Below, piece after piece: positions 22,730-33,632 of a stretch of DNA of 64,000 nt. The notes under the pieces were generated by a model. It had not been told where the DNA came from. It made no database searches and saw only the letters and a list, made by a program, of their open reading frames with translations. Source of the stretch: Thamnidium elegans. Taxonomy: Eukaryota; Mucoromycota; Mucoromycetes; Mucorales; Mucoraceae. How positions within the stretch are numbered: the stretch's first letter is position 1; the number at the start of each line of letters is the position of its first letter. The stretch is taken from assembly GCA_025201345.1 (NCBI GenBank), contig JAIXMG010000003.1:62001-126000 (forward strand), given 5' to 3'. The translations under genes were made by a program, and so were the position numbers.

Positions 22730-25700
22730 CTAGTTTCGAGTCAATCTAGGAGACAAGCTTTCCAGATCGTACTCTTGCTGATTCTCAAGTGGTTGGTATA
22801 AGCCTGCACCATCACTTCTTCTAGTCAATCGAGACATAAACCTAGACACTTTGTAAGACAAGGTGTTGGTATAAGTTATTTCATCCTCTTGATACATTTT
22901 AGGCTTCCTCCAGAACCACTTCAACATTAAACTACTAACGACTACACTTGTTGAGCTTGCAGCCATTGCCATACCTGCCATCATAGGATGCAGGTGGTAG
23001 CCGAACGGTAAGAATATACCCATAGCCAGCGGGATACCAACAAAATTGTAAACACACGCCCAAAGCAAATTCAACTTGATCCTTCTAAAGATACATTTTG
23101 ATAAACTAAGAGCAGTGACCACATCACACAGATCATTTCTCATTAATACAACATCAGCTGCTTCCATTGCAATATCCGTGCCGCTGCAGAGTGCAATACC
23201 CAAGTTAGCTGCTACCAAGGCAGGCGAATCGTTAATACCATCACCAACCATAGCCACAACGGTAGGGCGCATACGGTAACCAAAGAGTCCAGCTTTAGAT
23301 ATAGTTTTAGCTTGCATGTTTCGAACAATTTGTGTTTTGCCTTTAGGAGAAACACCAGCATGTACCTCAGTAATGCCTACCTTGTCAGCAATACATTTGG
23401 CAGTCAAAGCATTATCACCAGTCACCATAGCAGTGTCAATTCCCATCATGTGTAATGTATCAATGACCAATTTTGCTTCCGGTTTGATTATATCGGAAAT
23501 GGAAATGTATCCAGTAGCAACACCATCCAAACTAACTAAAACACAGGTATGGCCTTGTCTAAATTCCATTTCAATTGTAGCCAGCTGTTCGTCTAGTAGA
23601 CCGATACCATGATATTCTTCTAGCCATTTCTGATTACCAATAACAACTCGATGTCCCTTTTCTTGTTGCAATACGTCACATTCTATACCAAGCCCAGTTT
23701 CATAGTTAAAATTAGATACGGTACCTAGATGATCTAATGCCATATCCGAAGGTGTTTTCGTTATAGATTTCGCTTTAGAGACAATAGCACGACCCAAAAG
23801 ATGTTCACTGTAAGATTCAGCTAACCCAGAAAGAATTATCATTTGACGTCTGGTGGCTTCTTGTTGATCCCAGCTTTGATAATTGACAACTTGTACTTTA
23901 CCGGTAGTTAAGGTACCTGTTTTATCGAATACGACCTTATTGATTTTTTGACCGGTTTCTAATACTGCACCGCCCTTAAAGATGACACCATGTTCTGCGG
24001 CAAGACCAGTGCCTACCATGACAGCAGTTGGTGTAGCCAAACCCAAAGCACAAGGGCAGGCTACAATCACTACGCTGATACACATCTTGATACAGACAAA
24101 GAACCAATCGCCGTTTCCTTCGTTTGTAATTTCATGCTGTAACAAAGTTGGCATTCGATCAATACCTAAACAGCTCACCAATAAGGACCAGATGATCAAA
24201 GTAGAAGCACCGAGCACCAAAACAATAGGAACAAACACACCCGCTACACGATCCGTGAACCCTTGAATCGGAGCTTTATTCACCTGTGCGTCTTCTACTA
24301 ACCTTACGATTTGACTTAACGCAGTATCGGATCCAATTCGAGTGGCACGCATAACAAATGTGCCTAATCCGTTGACAGTACCTCCAATCACTATATCATT
24401 TTTTGCTTTGTTCACAGCATCTACTTCGCCAGTAATCATACTTTCATCCACTGAAGATTTTCCAGATATTACTTGTCCATCCGTAGGAATTTTATCGCCC
24501 GGTAAAACTTTCAGGTAATCGTTCAGTTGAACCAGTTCCGAAGGAATTGATTTTTCCGATAGTATTTTTTGATTGGCGTCAAGGTAAACTAAGGTAGCAG
24601 TAGAAGGCGTTAAAGTCATGAGCTTCGAAAGCGCAGATGAAGATTGTCCTTTAGCCATGTTTTCCATGTACCTGCCCAGCATAATAAAACTAACGAGCGT
24701 AGTTGATGTGTCAAAAAATACAGAGGGTCTAACATCTGAAGCTAACAATACAGACCGTGCCATAGAGACTAAAGAAAATGCGTATGCTGATAGTGTAGAT
24801 AAAGCGACCAAGACGTCCATGGTAGGAGAACCATGTTTAACTGACTGATAAGCTGATATTAAAAATCGTTTTCCAAAAATAAATTGAACAGGAGTAGCTA
24901 AAGCCCATTGCAAAATATCAAACACGTATAAGCCAGGTACAATATACGTAGGCGTATTGATCAAATTGTTTCCCCATTTGAATTCAGGTAAAATCATAGC
25001 AATGATAAACACAGGAAAAGAAAAAATGAAGCTGTGGATAAATAACCGGCGCCATTCTCGAATTTCTCGGACTTTGGATAAACTTTCCAACTGTATGTTA
25101 CGCGATTTATCCGACACCATTGCATTAAATCCAAGCGATTCAATAGCTTCCACTAGTTCTCGAGCACCAATTGTACTAGGGTTATGGTCAATTACAGCAG
25201 ACTCAGTCATTAGATTTACCGAAACCGAGTTTACCCCCTCTAGTTTTTTTAATCCTTTTTCAATACCGTTGACACAACTAGCACAGGTCATACCGTATAT
25301 CTGTAACTGAAGTTTATTACTAACGGAATTTATATCTTCGAGTATCAAAGATGCGCTAAACCCCATATCTTGAATGGTAACAATGATATCCTGTGTACTT
25401 ATTTCAGTTGCATCGTATTCAACAGTAGCTGACTCAGCCAATAAAGAAATTTGTGTTGTCATAATGCCTTCTACCGCAAGTAACCCACTTTCAATACTAT
25501 TAACGCAAGAAGCGCATGTCATTCCACTGACTCTAAGCTGTGATGTAATTGTAGTACTTGTAGATTCCTTTGAGGTTCGGCCAAGCATAGATGGATCTTG
25601 CATGATATTATCGGAACTAAGACCTACGCCAAACCCACATTCCTCTATAGCTTCCATAATCTCTTTAGGTGAAATAACAGAAGGATAATACTGCACCATT

Positions 25701-26071
25701 GCGCTGGCTCGGTGTAAATCTACATGAATTGTATCTAGCCCATTTAATTGGCCGCAAGCGTTTGTAATTGCCTTCACACACGATTGACAAGTCATACCCT
25801 CGACAGATAATTCAAGTGATAAACAAGCTGGTACATCGAATCCACATGATTCTATAGTATCAACTATTTGTTGTCGGGAAGTAACTGGGGTATCAAATGA
25901 TACTGTAACTGAATTGTCTGATAGACTGACTTGAACTGTATTTGTCAGTGGTGTCAGTGCGTTTGTTATTGCCTTGACACAAGAGTTGCAGGTCATGCCT
26001 TGAATGGGAATGGTTGTTTCTGTCGTCATTACGGAAGAAGCTATTTGAACATCAGGGGAATTAAGGGTCAT
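22730..26071 (-). CDS. CCC2: Copper-transporting P1B-type ATPase (Ccc2/ATP7 family)
   Basis: A single uninterrupted exon encodes 1113 residues. Four N-terminal heavy-metal domains carry GMTCxxC at residues 25-31, 92-98, 183-189 and 260-266. The ATPase core has TGE (547-549), the CPC ion-binding motif (672-674), the phosphorylated Asp716 in DKTGT, TGDN (884-887), GDGIND (943-948), and the YN and MxxSS motifs of Cu(I) pumps in the last membrane helices. Such pumps load copper into the late Golgi lumen for multicopper oxidases. The nucleotide-binding SEHPL motif reads SEHLL at 755-759: His757 is kept but Pro is Leu758. Absence of introns contrasts with its neighbours. A TA repeat directly precedes the start codon. 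Confidence 0.95.
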   Translation of the reverse strand: MTLNSPDVQIASSVMTTETTIPIQGMTCNSCVKAITNALTPLTNTVQVSLSDNSVTVSFDTPVTSRQQIVDTIESCGFDVPACLSLELSVEGMTCQSCVKAITNACGQLNGLDTIHVDLHRASAMVQYYPSVISPKEIMEAIEECGFGVGLSSDNIMQDPSMLGRTSKESTSTTITSQLRVSGMTCASCVNSIESGLLAVEGIMTTQISLLAESATVEYDATEISTQDIIVTIQDMGFSASLILEDINSVSNKLQLQIYGMTCASCVNGIEKGLKKLEGVNSVSVNLMTESAVIDHNPSTIGARELVEAIESLGFNAMVSDKSRNIQLESLSKVREIREWRRLFIHSFIFSFPVFIIAMILPEFKWGNNLINTPTYIVPGLYVFDILQWALATPVQFIFGKRFLISAYQSVKHGSPTMDVLVALSTLSAYAFSLVSMARSVLLASDVRPSVFFDTSTTLVSFIMLGRYMENMAKGQSSSALSKLMTLTPSTATLVYLDANQKILSEKSIPSELVQLNDYLKVLPGDKIPTDGQVISGKSSVDESMITGEVDAVNKAKNDIVIGGTVNGLGTFVMRATRIGSDTALSQIVRLVEDAQVNKAPIQGFTDRVAGVFVPIVLVLGASTLIIWSLLVSCLGIDRMPTLLQHEITNEGNGDWFFVCIKMCISVVIVACPCALGLATPTAVMVGTGLAAEHGVIFKGGAVLETGQKINKVVFDKTGTLTTGKVQVVNYQSWDQQEATRRQMIILSGLAESYSEHLLGRAIVSKAKSITKTPSDMALDHLGTVSNFNYETGLGIECDVLQQEKGHRVVIGNQKWLEEYHGIGLLDEQLATIEMEFRQGHTCVLVSLDGVATGYISISDIIKPEAKLVIDTLHMMGIDTAMVTGDNALTAKCIADKVGITEVHAGVSPKGKTQIVRNMQAKTISKAGLFGYRMRPTVVAMVGDGINDSPALVAANLGIALCSGTDIAMEAADVVLMRNDLCDVVTALSLSKCIFRRIKLNLLWACVYNFVGIPLAMGIFLPFGYHLHPMMAGMAMAASSTSVVVSSLMLKWFWRKPKMYQEDEITYTNTLSYKVSRFMSRLTRRSDGAGLYQPLENQQEYDLESLSPRLTRN

Positions 26072-26757
26072 TCAGTTATATATATATATATATAAAAAAC
26101 AAGTAACAAGTAAATTGTAAAAATAAAAGAAGAAAGAGAAAATACAAAATAAAAAAGTCCGGTAAAATAGGTGAAAGAATGAGCCCTCTCTCAAACGTGT
26201 ATTTATTTACCGAAACAGGTATACATTATGCGTTACTGCATTTTATATGTTAATAAATCTTGCATATATCGTGTATTTATTACTTTTAGAAAATATACAT
26301 GTATTTACTATATATAAAAAAAAGAGGGGTTGGGGTTGGGGTTATTTCTTTCCTTTTGTAATAACCAGTTACTTTTTTTTTTTTTCGCACTTGATGTTTA
26401 AAAGGGGCTTACAATTTTATAAGCCCAATTGATCGTCTGACATCATATGCGTTTTAAGACATGCAGGTATTCTAAAGCAATAGCTTTATATCAAAAATAA
26501 AAGGAACTAATGAATATGCACTCTTCTACTAAAGCTAGAGCTTGGTACAAATGTTATATAATAAATTATATTAAACTGATTTAATTTTAAAACTGACGAA
26601 TTATAAAGCCGTATTAAGCCGAAAACCAGGAATGAACATAAACGATCAATTTATGGTAACACACGTGTATAAAGGTGGTCAAGCACGCTAGAAAAAAAAA
26701 AGATTTGTATCCTTTTTAATTAGCTATAAATATATATATATATATATATATTTACAG
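26072..26757. other. Upstream region of the copper ATPase gene
   Basis: About 690 bp with TA runs at about 26080-26091 and 26729-26750, and three GGGGTT units at about 26325-26342. No gene is recognised. The part next to 26071 should hold the ATPase promoter; no copper-response site was identified with confidence. Confidence 0.4.
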
Positions 26758-26929
26758 TTGTGTTTCTCTTCGTTTCCAAAGCAGAACTTTTTATGTGGAT
26801 AAACCGTGTATCAAGAATTCCAAACTGGGTCTTGGCTTTGCAAACTTAAAGCCTGGAGTGAACAATACAACAGTTGATTGGAATTTTGAAGGTAAACATC
26901 TTGTTGAGCTTCTAGAAATTGAGACATAA
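26758..26929 (+). pseudogene. Unrecognised open segment without start codon
   Basis: After a TTTACAG acceptor-like site, 57 codons are open, with protein-like composition (FYVDKPCIKNSKLGLGF, then TTVDWNFEGK), ending at TAA 26927-26929. There is no Met and no credible upstream exon, so it may be a gene fragment. It could be linked to the zinc-finger relic that follows. Confidence 0.25.
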
Positions 26930-26959
26930 AAGGGTGATCCTCTCGCTAGTGGACATGGT

Positions 26960-27473
26960 TTGCTGGTATCCCGAATTTGGTTATGCTACTTTGTGAGAAT
27001 GTGGTCGCTACTTCCTTTCAGTAGGTCGATTGGACTGCTCTACACTATACTTGATTGGGTATACTTAAAGGCTCTTTCCTTAATGTGTTTCACATATGTG
27101 ACTGAATCTAGTGTATCCTATCGAGCTCATATATTTAGACTTCATCATACAACAATCCGCCCAGCTAAAGTATCGTCAAGTTGTGTTAATCGTAATAAAG
27201 TATCAATTATTGATGAAATAGGCACCCATTGCGCAGCCTGCGGCAAGACATACAGAAGTAAATTATCATATAAAAGTCATATTTATAGGATTCATGGAAT
27301 ACCACTACCTAAACTGAGGCATAGAACACTGCGAATCAACGGTAATGTTATTCCCGACGAAAGTGATAAAAATAACTATTGCGCCTCATGCAATAGAACT
27401 TATATATACGCGTCACCTGGCTAGAGTCCATGATATGAAAAAACTAGAGGTTAAACAAGAGCAAACATACTAG
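26960..27473 (+). pseudogene. Broken C2H2 zinc-finger gene
   Basis: The open frame 26960-27424 holds one complete finger, CAACGKTYRSKLSYKSHIYR followed by IH (C-x2-C-x12-H-x4-H). Before it lies half a finger (SYRAHIFRLH) whose Cys pair is gone. After it, a new finger begins CASCNRTY and is cut off by a stop. In another frame the missing end appears directly downstream (YTRHLARVH, then a Lys-rich tail to the stop at 27471-27473), so a small deletion has shifted the frame and shortened the finger. C2H2 fingers bind DNA. The gene as read here is probably dead, unless undetected splicing repairs it. Confidence 0.45.
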
Positions 27474-27870
27474 TTAGAATTTTAATTAATATATATTTTA
27501 ACTTTAAAAACTATACTTCTTTATAAATAAAGTTACTATTGGACTATGTATAGGATTCAAAGATATATCTTGTATAAGTATGGATTCATATATATGTTTG
27601 TTCTAACACCACCTCGTAATAAAAAAATAGACGTGCTATAAAAAAAACCAGAATAATAAATATGAAATCCAGAAGAAGGAGTAAAAAGTTGTTAGTTCTG
27701 ACATGAGGTTCTTTTTTATGCAAAAACCTGCATTTAACCGTAATCAAGTTCTCTGGAGCATACACCTCAATAACGTCAATTTTTTTTTTAAAAGTGCGAT
27801 ACTTTAATTTTTTTTTCTTGCGCAAAAGAAAAACGCTTTTTTTATACTTGACCCCACCCTTGACACGATT
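27474..27870. other. Intergenic upstream of the UQCC6-like gene
   Basis: About 400 bp of A+T-rich DNA with an antisense low-complexity frame that is not credible. The T-rich and purine-rich tracts near 27780-27840 sit just before the start codon at 27871. Confidence 0.4.
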
Positions 27871-28128
27871 ATGGCTCAACCTAATTCATTCTACGCCTTT
27901 TTATTAATGTGCACTGGTATGGCTGCTGGAAGCACCGTTGTTAATAGAGTAAGTTTTTTTTTATTATGATCTTATTGGCAAAGATTACTCATTTTTTTTT
28001 TCATCGAAATAGGTCATGAAGCCTGACATGGTAAAAAGAAAATAATTACAACGTATACCCTGTTACTCACTTTTTTTTTTTCTGAGTAGCGAATTCCCAA
28101 GGTTCAACTTCCCAAAAAGACAGAATAA
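27871..28128 (+). CDS. 44-residue single-pass microprotein resembling UQCC6/Brawnin
   Basis: Three exons, 27871-27948, 28013-28030 and 28090-28128, join in phase 0 at GT-AG borders to give 44 codons. The protein has a short hydrophobic helix (FYAFLLMCTGMAAGSTVVNR) followed by VMKPDM and a basic, Pro-containing end, RIPKVQLPKKTE. The order helix, V-x-R/H, P-D-hydrophobic, IP matches UQCC6/Brawnin, a small inner-membrane protein required for assembly of respiratory complex III in animals; the family assignment is inference from memory of that pattern. If intron 2 were retained, the protein would end VKRK with 36 residues. The exons are too small to stand out as open frames. Confidence 0.6.
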
Positions 28129-28882
28129 AAAAGAATAAATTTTTTTTTTACGAAGTATAGATACATATATTATATGACTATTGAGCCTGTTTGATAGCTT
28201 CGAAAGAGAAAAATTGTTGCGACTTGACACTTTTGTGCAAAGTATAGTATCTGAAATAGGCTTTTGGGAATGTGTATCTGCAGAGTTTAACTCTAACTGT
28301 GAGAGAGAGAGAAAGTAGTGCCAGGAAAGGGGAGGGAAGATATAATTAGATATAACAACTCTTGCTGGGGGGGGGATTGCAGGACAAAAAGTATTACACA
28401 ATCAAAGAGATGGGTCACCTTGTTACTTTTTTAAGAGATTAAATGGGAATACATATTTCCCGAGAAAAGCAGTAAAAGAAAAGAAATCCACACATCTTTT
28501 TAATCCCGAATATATACGTGTATGAAAGAGGAGGAAACAAAGAGTTTTCAATATGCCTGTTCTTGACCCGAAGCAAAAGATTTATTTTACAGTAAAAGGG
28601 AGAGATGCAGGAAGGTCATATAACAAGTATATCACATTTTAGACCATCTGACAGTAGTAGTATCAGTTGTCACCTCCTTTTTTCTGTGTTTCTTGATGCG
28701 TGCATGACACGAATAGGTGACATTGCAAATAGTATATAACAAGAAAGGAAATCCAAGTCATGGTGTAACTAGACAACTAATAAAAAGATGTAGATATACA
28801 AAAAAAAATGCTACGAAATAAAAAGAAGGGAGTGGGGAGCAAGTATAAATTAAATATTTTATAATTAATTTGATCCGCTACA

Positions 28883-28932
<50 letters not shown>

Positions 28933-28978
28933 AAGAAAAGGGACATTCTTTTATTTAGGATATATAAATGAATGTTGT
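28129..28978. other. Convergent intergenic region with a 47-nt A run
   Basis: About 850 bp between the microprotein gene and the unrecognised gene at 28979. It has GA-rich and GGGGGGG stretches and an uninterrupted A run at 28884-28930. The antisense frame at 28063-28401 overlaps the microprotein's last exon and lacks family resemblance, so it is not regarded as a gene. Confidence 0.5.
28884..28930. repeat. 47-nt homopolymer A run
   Basis: Uninterrupted A residues, ending 48 nt downstream of the stop codon of the minus-strand gene at 28979. This is the same placement as the 54-nt run after the copper ATPase gene. Confidence 0.8.
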
Positions 28979-30073
28979 CTATGTTGATATGGCCCAGCCA
29001 TCATAAAAGCCACTGTCAACTTCTCTAGCCGAAGAAGAAGAAGAAGAATTACTACAATCTTCTATTACAATACAATCTTCATCTTCGAACGGGTTCTTTA
29101 AGTCTTGGTTATTTTGATCCACAGTTCTTTTCAATCTATGACGCAAAGATCTATCTTCTTCTAATTCGATATGAGGTTCAAATGCACCATGTAAGCCATT
29201 TCTCATACTATGATATATATACATTGCATCCTTTTCTGAATTACTTAATTTTGATTCACTTTCTAAACACTGTTCAATGATTAATCTAGCTTTTTCGACC
29301 ATGGAATTAATTTTAAATTGATCATCATTCAACGGAGTTGAAGGTAAGACAGCACCAGCAACATTTCCACCTTTTCTCTTTTCCAACTCAAACGCATCTT
29401 CTAATAATGTCTTGCGCCTTTTTGGTCTCTTGTGTTGTAATGCATACCTTACTGCAAAATGTGATTCCATACCACCTCTTTTATGAATCTCATTTCCATC
29501 ACCAATCTGAGATAAGTTTGATTCTACTTTATTTAAAAATTCAATACGAGATTTTGAATCAGATGGTAAAACAAATAAGATATAATTTAATGTGTATAAT
29601 CGATGCGCAATCATACGCCAAAATCCATCTACGGTTGGAACTGGGCTAGATTTAAGTGGGGTAGAATGAGACGGTACTAAAACGATAGGTTGCTGTAATT
29701 CGGCAAGTGTTCCATAACTTGAACTAGGTCGAATTGGGTTCATCACTCCCTCTAAATTTTGCTTTAATCTTGATGTCATATAAAGTGCTCTATTTTGGCA
29801 CCGTTTATCGTTAAAAAAGAAGCTATCAAATACATCTTCAAATTCCTTGTTTCTTGCTTCATTAGATATAACAACAAGAGTTTCAGAAAAACTTGCCATT
29901 TTATTATTATTATTTGTTGTTGTTGTTGTTGTTGGATGATAATAATCTTGTCTTGGTTGTACTGATGGTGGTGAGGATGAATCCGACCTCTTTTTATTAC
30001 CATTATTATTATTATTATTAAATGAAAGTTTAACTGACCGTATACGTGATATCTTTGAAGAAAAAGTTGTCAT
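28979..30073 (-). CDS. Unrecognised 364-residue protein with Asn/Thr/Ser tracts
   Basis: A single exon. I do not recognise the family. The first 60 residues hold Asn and Thr runs (NNNNNNGNKK, TTTTTTNNNN). The middle looks globular and helical (FWRMIAHRLYTLNYILFVLP, about residues 150-170). A basic patch KRPKRRKTL near residue 219 could be a nuclear localisation signal. The end is acidic, with a Ser run and DSGFYDGW. There is no signal peptide or membrane segment. Translation could also start at an internal Met (MASFSETL, about residue 59), after the low-complexity part. It lies tandem to DENND6 on the same strand. Confidence 0.6.
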   Translation of the reverse strand: MTTFSSKISRIRSVKLSFNNNNNNGNKKRSDSSSPPSVQPRQDYYHPTTTTTTNNNNKMASFSETLVVISNEARNKEFEDVFDSFFFNDKRCQNRALYMTSRLKQNLEGVMNPIRPSSSYGTLAELQQPIVLVPSHSTPLKSSPVPTVDGFWRMIAHRLYTLNYILFVLPSDSKSRIEFLNKVESNLSQIGDGNEIHKRGGMESHFAVRYALQHKRPKRRKTLLEDAFELEKRKGGNVAGAVLPSTPLNDDQFKINSMVEKARLIIEQCLESESKLSNSEKDAMYIYHSMRNGLHGAFEPHIELEEDRSLRHRLKRTVDQNNQDLKNPFEDEDCIVIEDCSNSSSSSSAREVDSGFYDGWAIST

Positions 30074-30454
30074 AATAAATAAAATTGTATTAAGAGAAGA
30101 AGAAGAAAAAAAAAGATTTTTTTTTTTTTTTTTTTTTTTGTTCCCTTTTTTATATATATGTGTGGTGGGTGGATAGCTGCCAAAAAAAGACTACAAATAA
30201 AAGCTCAGACACGTTCCTTGTTCTCCCTGTTGCTATTTTTATCATGAATAACTCCGAAAAAAAAGAAAGAGATTTTTTCCGATAGAATAACTAACGATGA
30301 TTGGTGCTGGTTTTAAAATACAATCGTGTATTTGTACATATATCTTTAAACAAAAAGGCAGATCTATGAATAGGCTTCCTTTAAATATAAAGAATTTTTC
30401 CTGTTTTTATTGTTCGATATTATATTTACAATTTTTTTTTTAAAAAAGATATTA
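30074..30454. other. Intergenic between the unrecognised gene and DENND6
   Basis: About 380 bp with a T run at about 30117-30139. It should hold the promoter of the gene at 28979-30073. No gene is seen. Confidence 0.4.
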
Positions 30455-32800
30455 TTAGGATGATTGGAATCGTTTAGTCATTTCTTCTTCTGCTCGCATA
30501 GTACGCTGTTGAAGCCAAGTAGCAAAATTACCACACTTTAGAAATTGACCGTATAATTCCTTTGTTGGATCTGTAGTAGATGTACGTGTTTTAAAAGTAG
30601 ATTTAAACGGCAATTGTGGTCCATGTTCCTTTAAAGACTTCATAAATTGATCAGTCTGGAAGGGCCTTAATCTCGGTACTTGTCCATCAGCGGATCTTAG
30701 AAAAAAAATCAGCTATTAATATTCCCAGTTCCTAGTAAATTAATTTTTACCCTTACATATTAATTGGAATAAGTGTACTGAAATATCTGTTTAATGGCAC
30801 CAAAAACTTTTCTGTTAAATCAACAAAATGCCTTCGAAGTATATTATTTAAAACCCAATCTGGTGGATATCCTCTCACTGAAGCTTCAGTCAACATCTTT
30901 ACTAATTCTCGATCTCTTGATATCACTGTCTTTCTCTTTGATGTTACACCTTGAGTAAAATTAAACAGAACATTTGATTTATTTCCTAGTCCAGGTTTGG
31001 ATTTTCCAGAATGTAAGTGATGTGTGTGACTAGGAATAAGCGTGCCATCTGGTTTTCTAATATATTTGTATATAACATGATTAATTTTCATCCTCTACTT
31101 TACTATTTACTTTTATACCTTAGCTGCTGTCGACCTACTCGAACTATATTTGGCCAATGTTGAACTGCTGTATTAAAAAAAGGATTGGTTACTCCCAACA
31201 CTAGACTAGATAAAGGCTAAATATCTATTAGGCTTTATTACAATGACGTATATATAAAAACCTTTACCTTGTTTTTCGTTACAAAACTTTTAAAATCTGA
31301 ATCTTGTATCGTAAAATAAGGTCTATAATCACCACAGTAAGGTATCTAAAAAAAAAAAAAAAAAAAAAAAATGAATTGAGTATGGTGCTACAAAAAAAAA
31401 TTGTGCATAATTACTTACAGGGTTTATAATATCTACTAGTGACACAACTGCTTCACTACATACACCTGGATCAGGAGCAATAATCACAATGGGTTCTGCT
31501 ATCAACATAAGTTCCCATAGTAACCACAAATCCTTTAAAATGTCTCTAAAATGATGGTACAAACCACCTACAGGTAATGACGCCATAATCTATGACCACG
31601 TCAAAAAAAAATCACATACAAAAAAAAAAAAAAAAAAAAAAAGGAGACTTACCTGTATGTCTGGCTTTAATCGATTCATATCAAAAGGAGTAGTTTCCAG
31701 TAATTGAGGTTTCAAAGGTGTAGGTAATTCAACTTGCAATAATTTACCGAGAAAAGGTAAATCCAAAACTCTACCATCTCTTGGACACTTCCATTGAGCA
31801 ATGTTCATACAAGCTGCTTCCAACATGGGTTGACCTGTATCAAAATAAGCAGGACCTAAAATGGAAACCACTCTAGAAAATAAGCCAACATAAGGATGCT
31901 GTGATAATAATACGAGTGATTTCTAACGAGTAATAGTTAATATATATTCACGTATTAAAAAAAACGAGGAAAATTATCTATACTCTTTTACTTGAAAATA
32001 ACCCCGTCGAATCCTTGAATCTTTCTTTTGTCTAAAAAACACATAACCATAAAGAAATCCAGCGTCTGCTGTTGGACCAGAAATAGCAAATTTAAAGGTA
32101 CTGGCTCTTACACGTATATTAAATATTTGGTCTCCTACTTCAAACACGTTTGAATCTGGAAATGCAGAAAAACAGCTAGTAATTTAAAATTGTTAGTAAA
32201 TTATCCAATTTACTGCAGCACACACTAAATTTTTCTTACATGTTTTTTTGTTCAATTGCAGTTAAATCCATTGGTGGATAAGCATAATCCAAAGCTAAGT
32301 TTTTTAATGAAAAAAAAAAGGGGGGAGATTATGGTGATTAGGAGGGTTTTTTTTTTTTTTTTTTTTTTTTTTTACAGGCATCAATTTCTTTTACCTTGAC
32401 CAATTTCTAAATCAAAATTAACTATACAAAAGCCAACAATCCATTTTCTAAAATTTGTCAAGTCAGTAGGTTCCAGAGTCAAGTATTTATCTTTTTCATT
32501 CTCGGTAATATCTAAACCAATAGGTGGAGTAGAAGGAGGTGTGGGTGTACGAAGACGAAGACTATTATCTAAATCGTCTTTGGCAACCAGGTTTGGATGA
32601 GAAGCAGAGAGCCCTAAACGATGTGTCTTTAATTGTAAGACTGAACTTGAACATTGTTTACGAAGTGTGTAGTCTACAACAGAATCACTCATGTCTGCTT
32701 CAGTATCCGATGAGTTTAAGGCGCCTTGACTAGCGCTCCTTATACTTGTCGCAACTTGTCTAAATGCTGAGCGACTCTTTCGAGGAATCTCATCTTCCAT
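30455..32800 (-). CDS. DENN domain protein, DENND6 family (Rab guanine-nucleotide exchange factor)
   Basis: Nine exons, 32800-32395, 32294-32240, 32175-31992, 31922-31653, 31589-31419, 31345-31268, 31216-31119, 31056-30757 and 30695-30455, encode 600 residues; animal DENND6 proteins have about 600. Recognisable blocks are [72 protein letters not shown] and [14 protein letters not shown]. The order uDENN, cDENN, dDENN is preserved. DENND6 proteins activate Rab14-type GTPases on recycling endosomes, linking endocytic traffic to the cell surface. The N-terminal 100 residues are Ser-rich and variable. Two introns contain A runs of more than 20 nt (31348-31370 and about 31619-31642). Confidence 0.92.
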
Positions 32801-33632
32801 ACTTGTCTTTTTGTTGTTGTGTTTTTTTTTAAAAAAAAAAAAGGGAAAAGAAGAAAGAAAAGGTAAATAAAGAAAAAGTTGATTTACACACACATCTTTA
32901 ATCCTTTTTTTTTCCTTTTTCAGTCTGGTTTGAAAGCAAAAAAAAAAAGCGGACTTTAATATTTTTTTCTCTGGTAAAAATAAATGCTGTTGTTCGAGTG
33001 GTGTTTCTTGATCTGTGACACACTCGATGTCTATTATTACTCGATACAGTCATTTGACTTTTTCTTATTGTCTTTAATGCAAAATTAGTAACCCTTATAA
33101 AAAAAAAAGAAATGCACGTGTAATTATTCATATGGTTTTTGCACGTTAAATTACATTAGAACAAAAATTAAAAAAAGTTCCCTTGAAAGTTACCGCCATT
33201 GATGCTTTTTTAAGCGTAGCTCTATTGTTTTCGTTTAAATATATATTTAATACTTTTATTTACCCAATTAACTAAATGTTTACATTTATGTCTATTGTGC
33301 GAAATATACAGTCAAATAAGATTAAACTGTGTGTGTGTGTGTGTGTGTGTGTCGCGACTAGTATTTACAGCCTTTTCTCTTTTTTTTTATCACTTAGGGT
33401 CACCCCGTTCAGTCAATCAAAATACAAACCTCATTGATAAATTAAGAAGAGTTACAACGATGTGTAAATTGACTGTATTGTGAAAATGATGTAATTATAC
33501 TTTCCATCTTTAGTCTTGGTGCTACAAGTTTCAGCTGATATTTTAAAAGCGTATAAATACACACACAATTTTATTTTATTTTTACAATTATACTCTCTTT
33601 TCTCTCCTTTCCTTTTTTTAAAAAAAAAAATT
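32801..33632. other. Divergent intergenic region between DENND6 and the membrane-protein gene
   Basis: It holds a (GT)12 microsatellite at 33328-33352 and several A/T runs. Open frames on both strands are short and unconvincing. A TATAAAT-like element lies at about 33552-33558 upstream of the gene at 33633. Confidence 0.45.
33328..33352. repeat. GT dinucleotide microsatellite
   Basis: About twelve uninterrupted GT units. Confidence 0.85.

Noticed and set aside
26325..26342. Three GGGGTT units resembling a ciliate-type telomere repeat
   Set aside because: Only three units in an internal promoter-side region. Fungal telomeres of this group are expected to be TTAGGG-like, so this is chance or a minor simple repeat.
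28063..28401. Minus-strand frame of 112 codons
   Set aside because: It overlaps the last exon of the microprotein gene, begins in low-complexity sequence and resembles no family.
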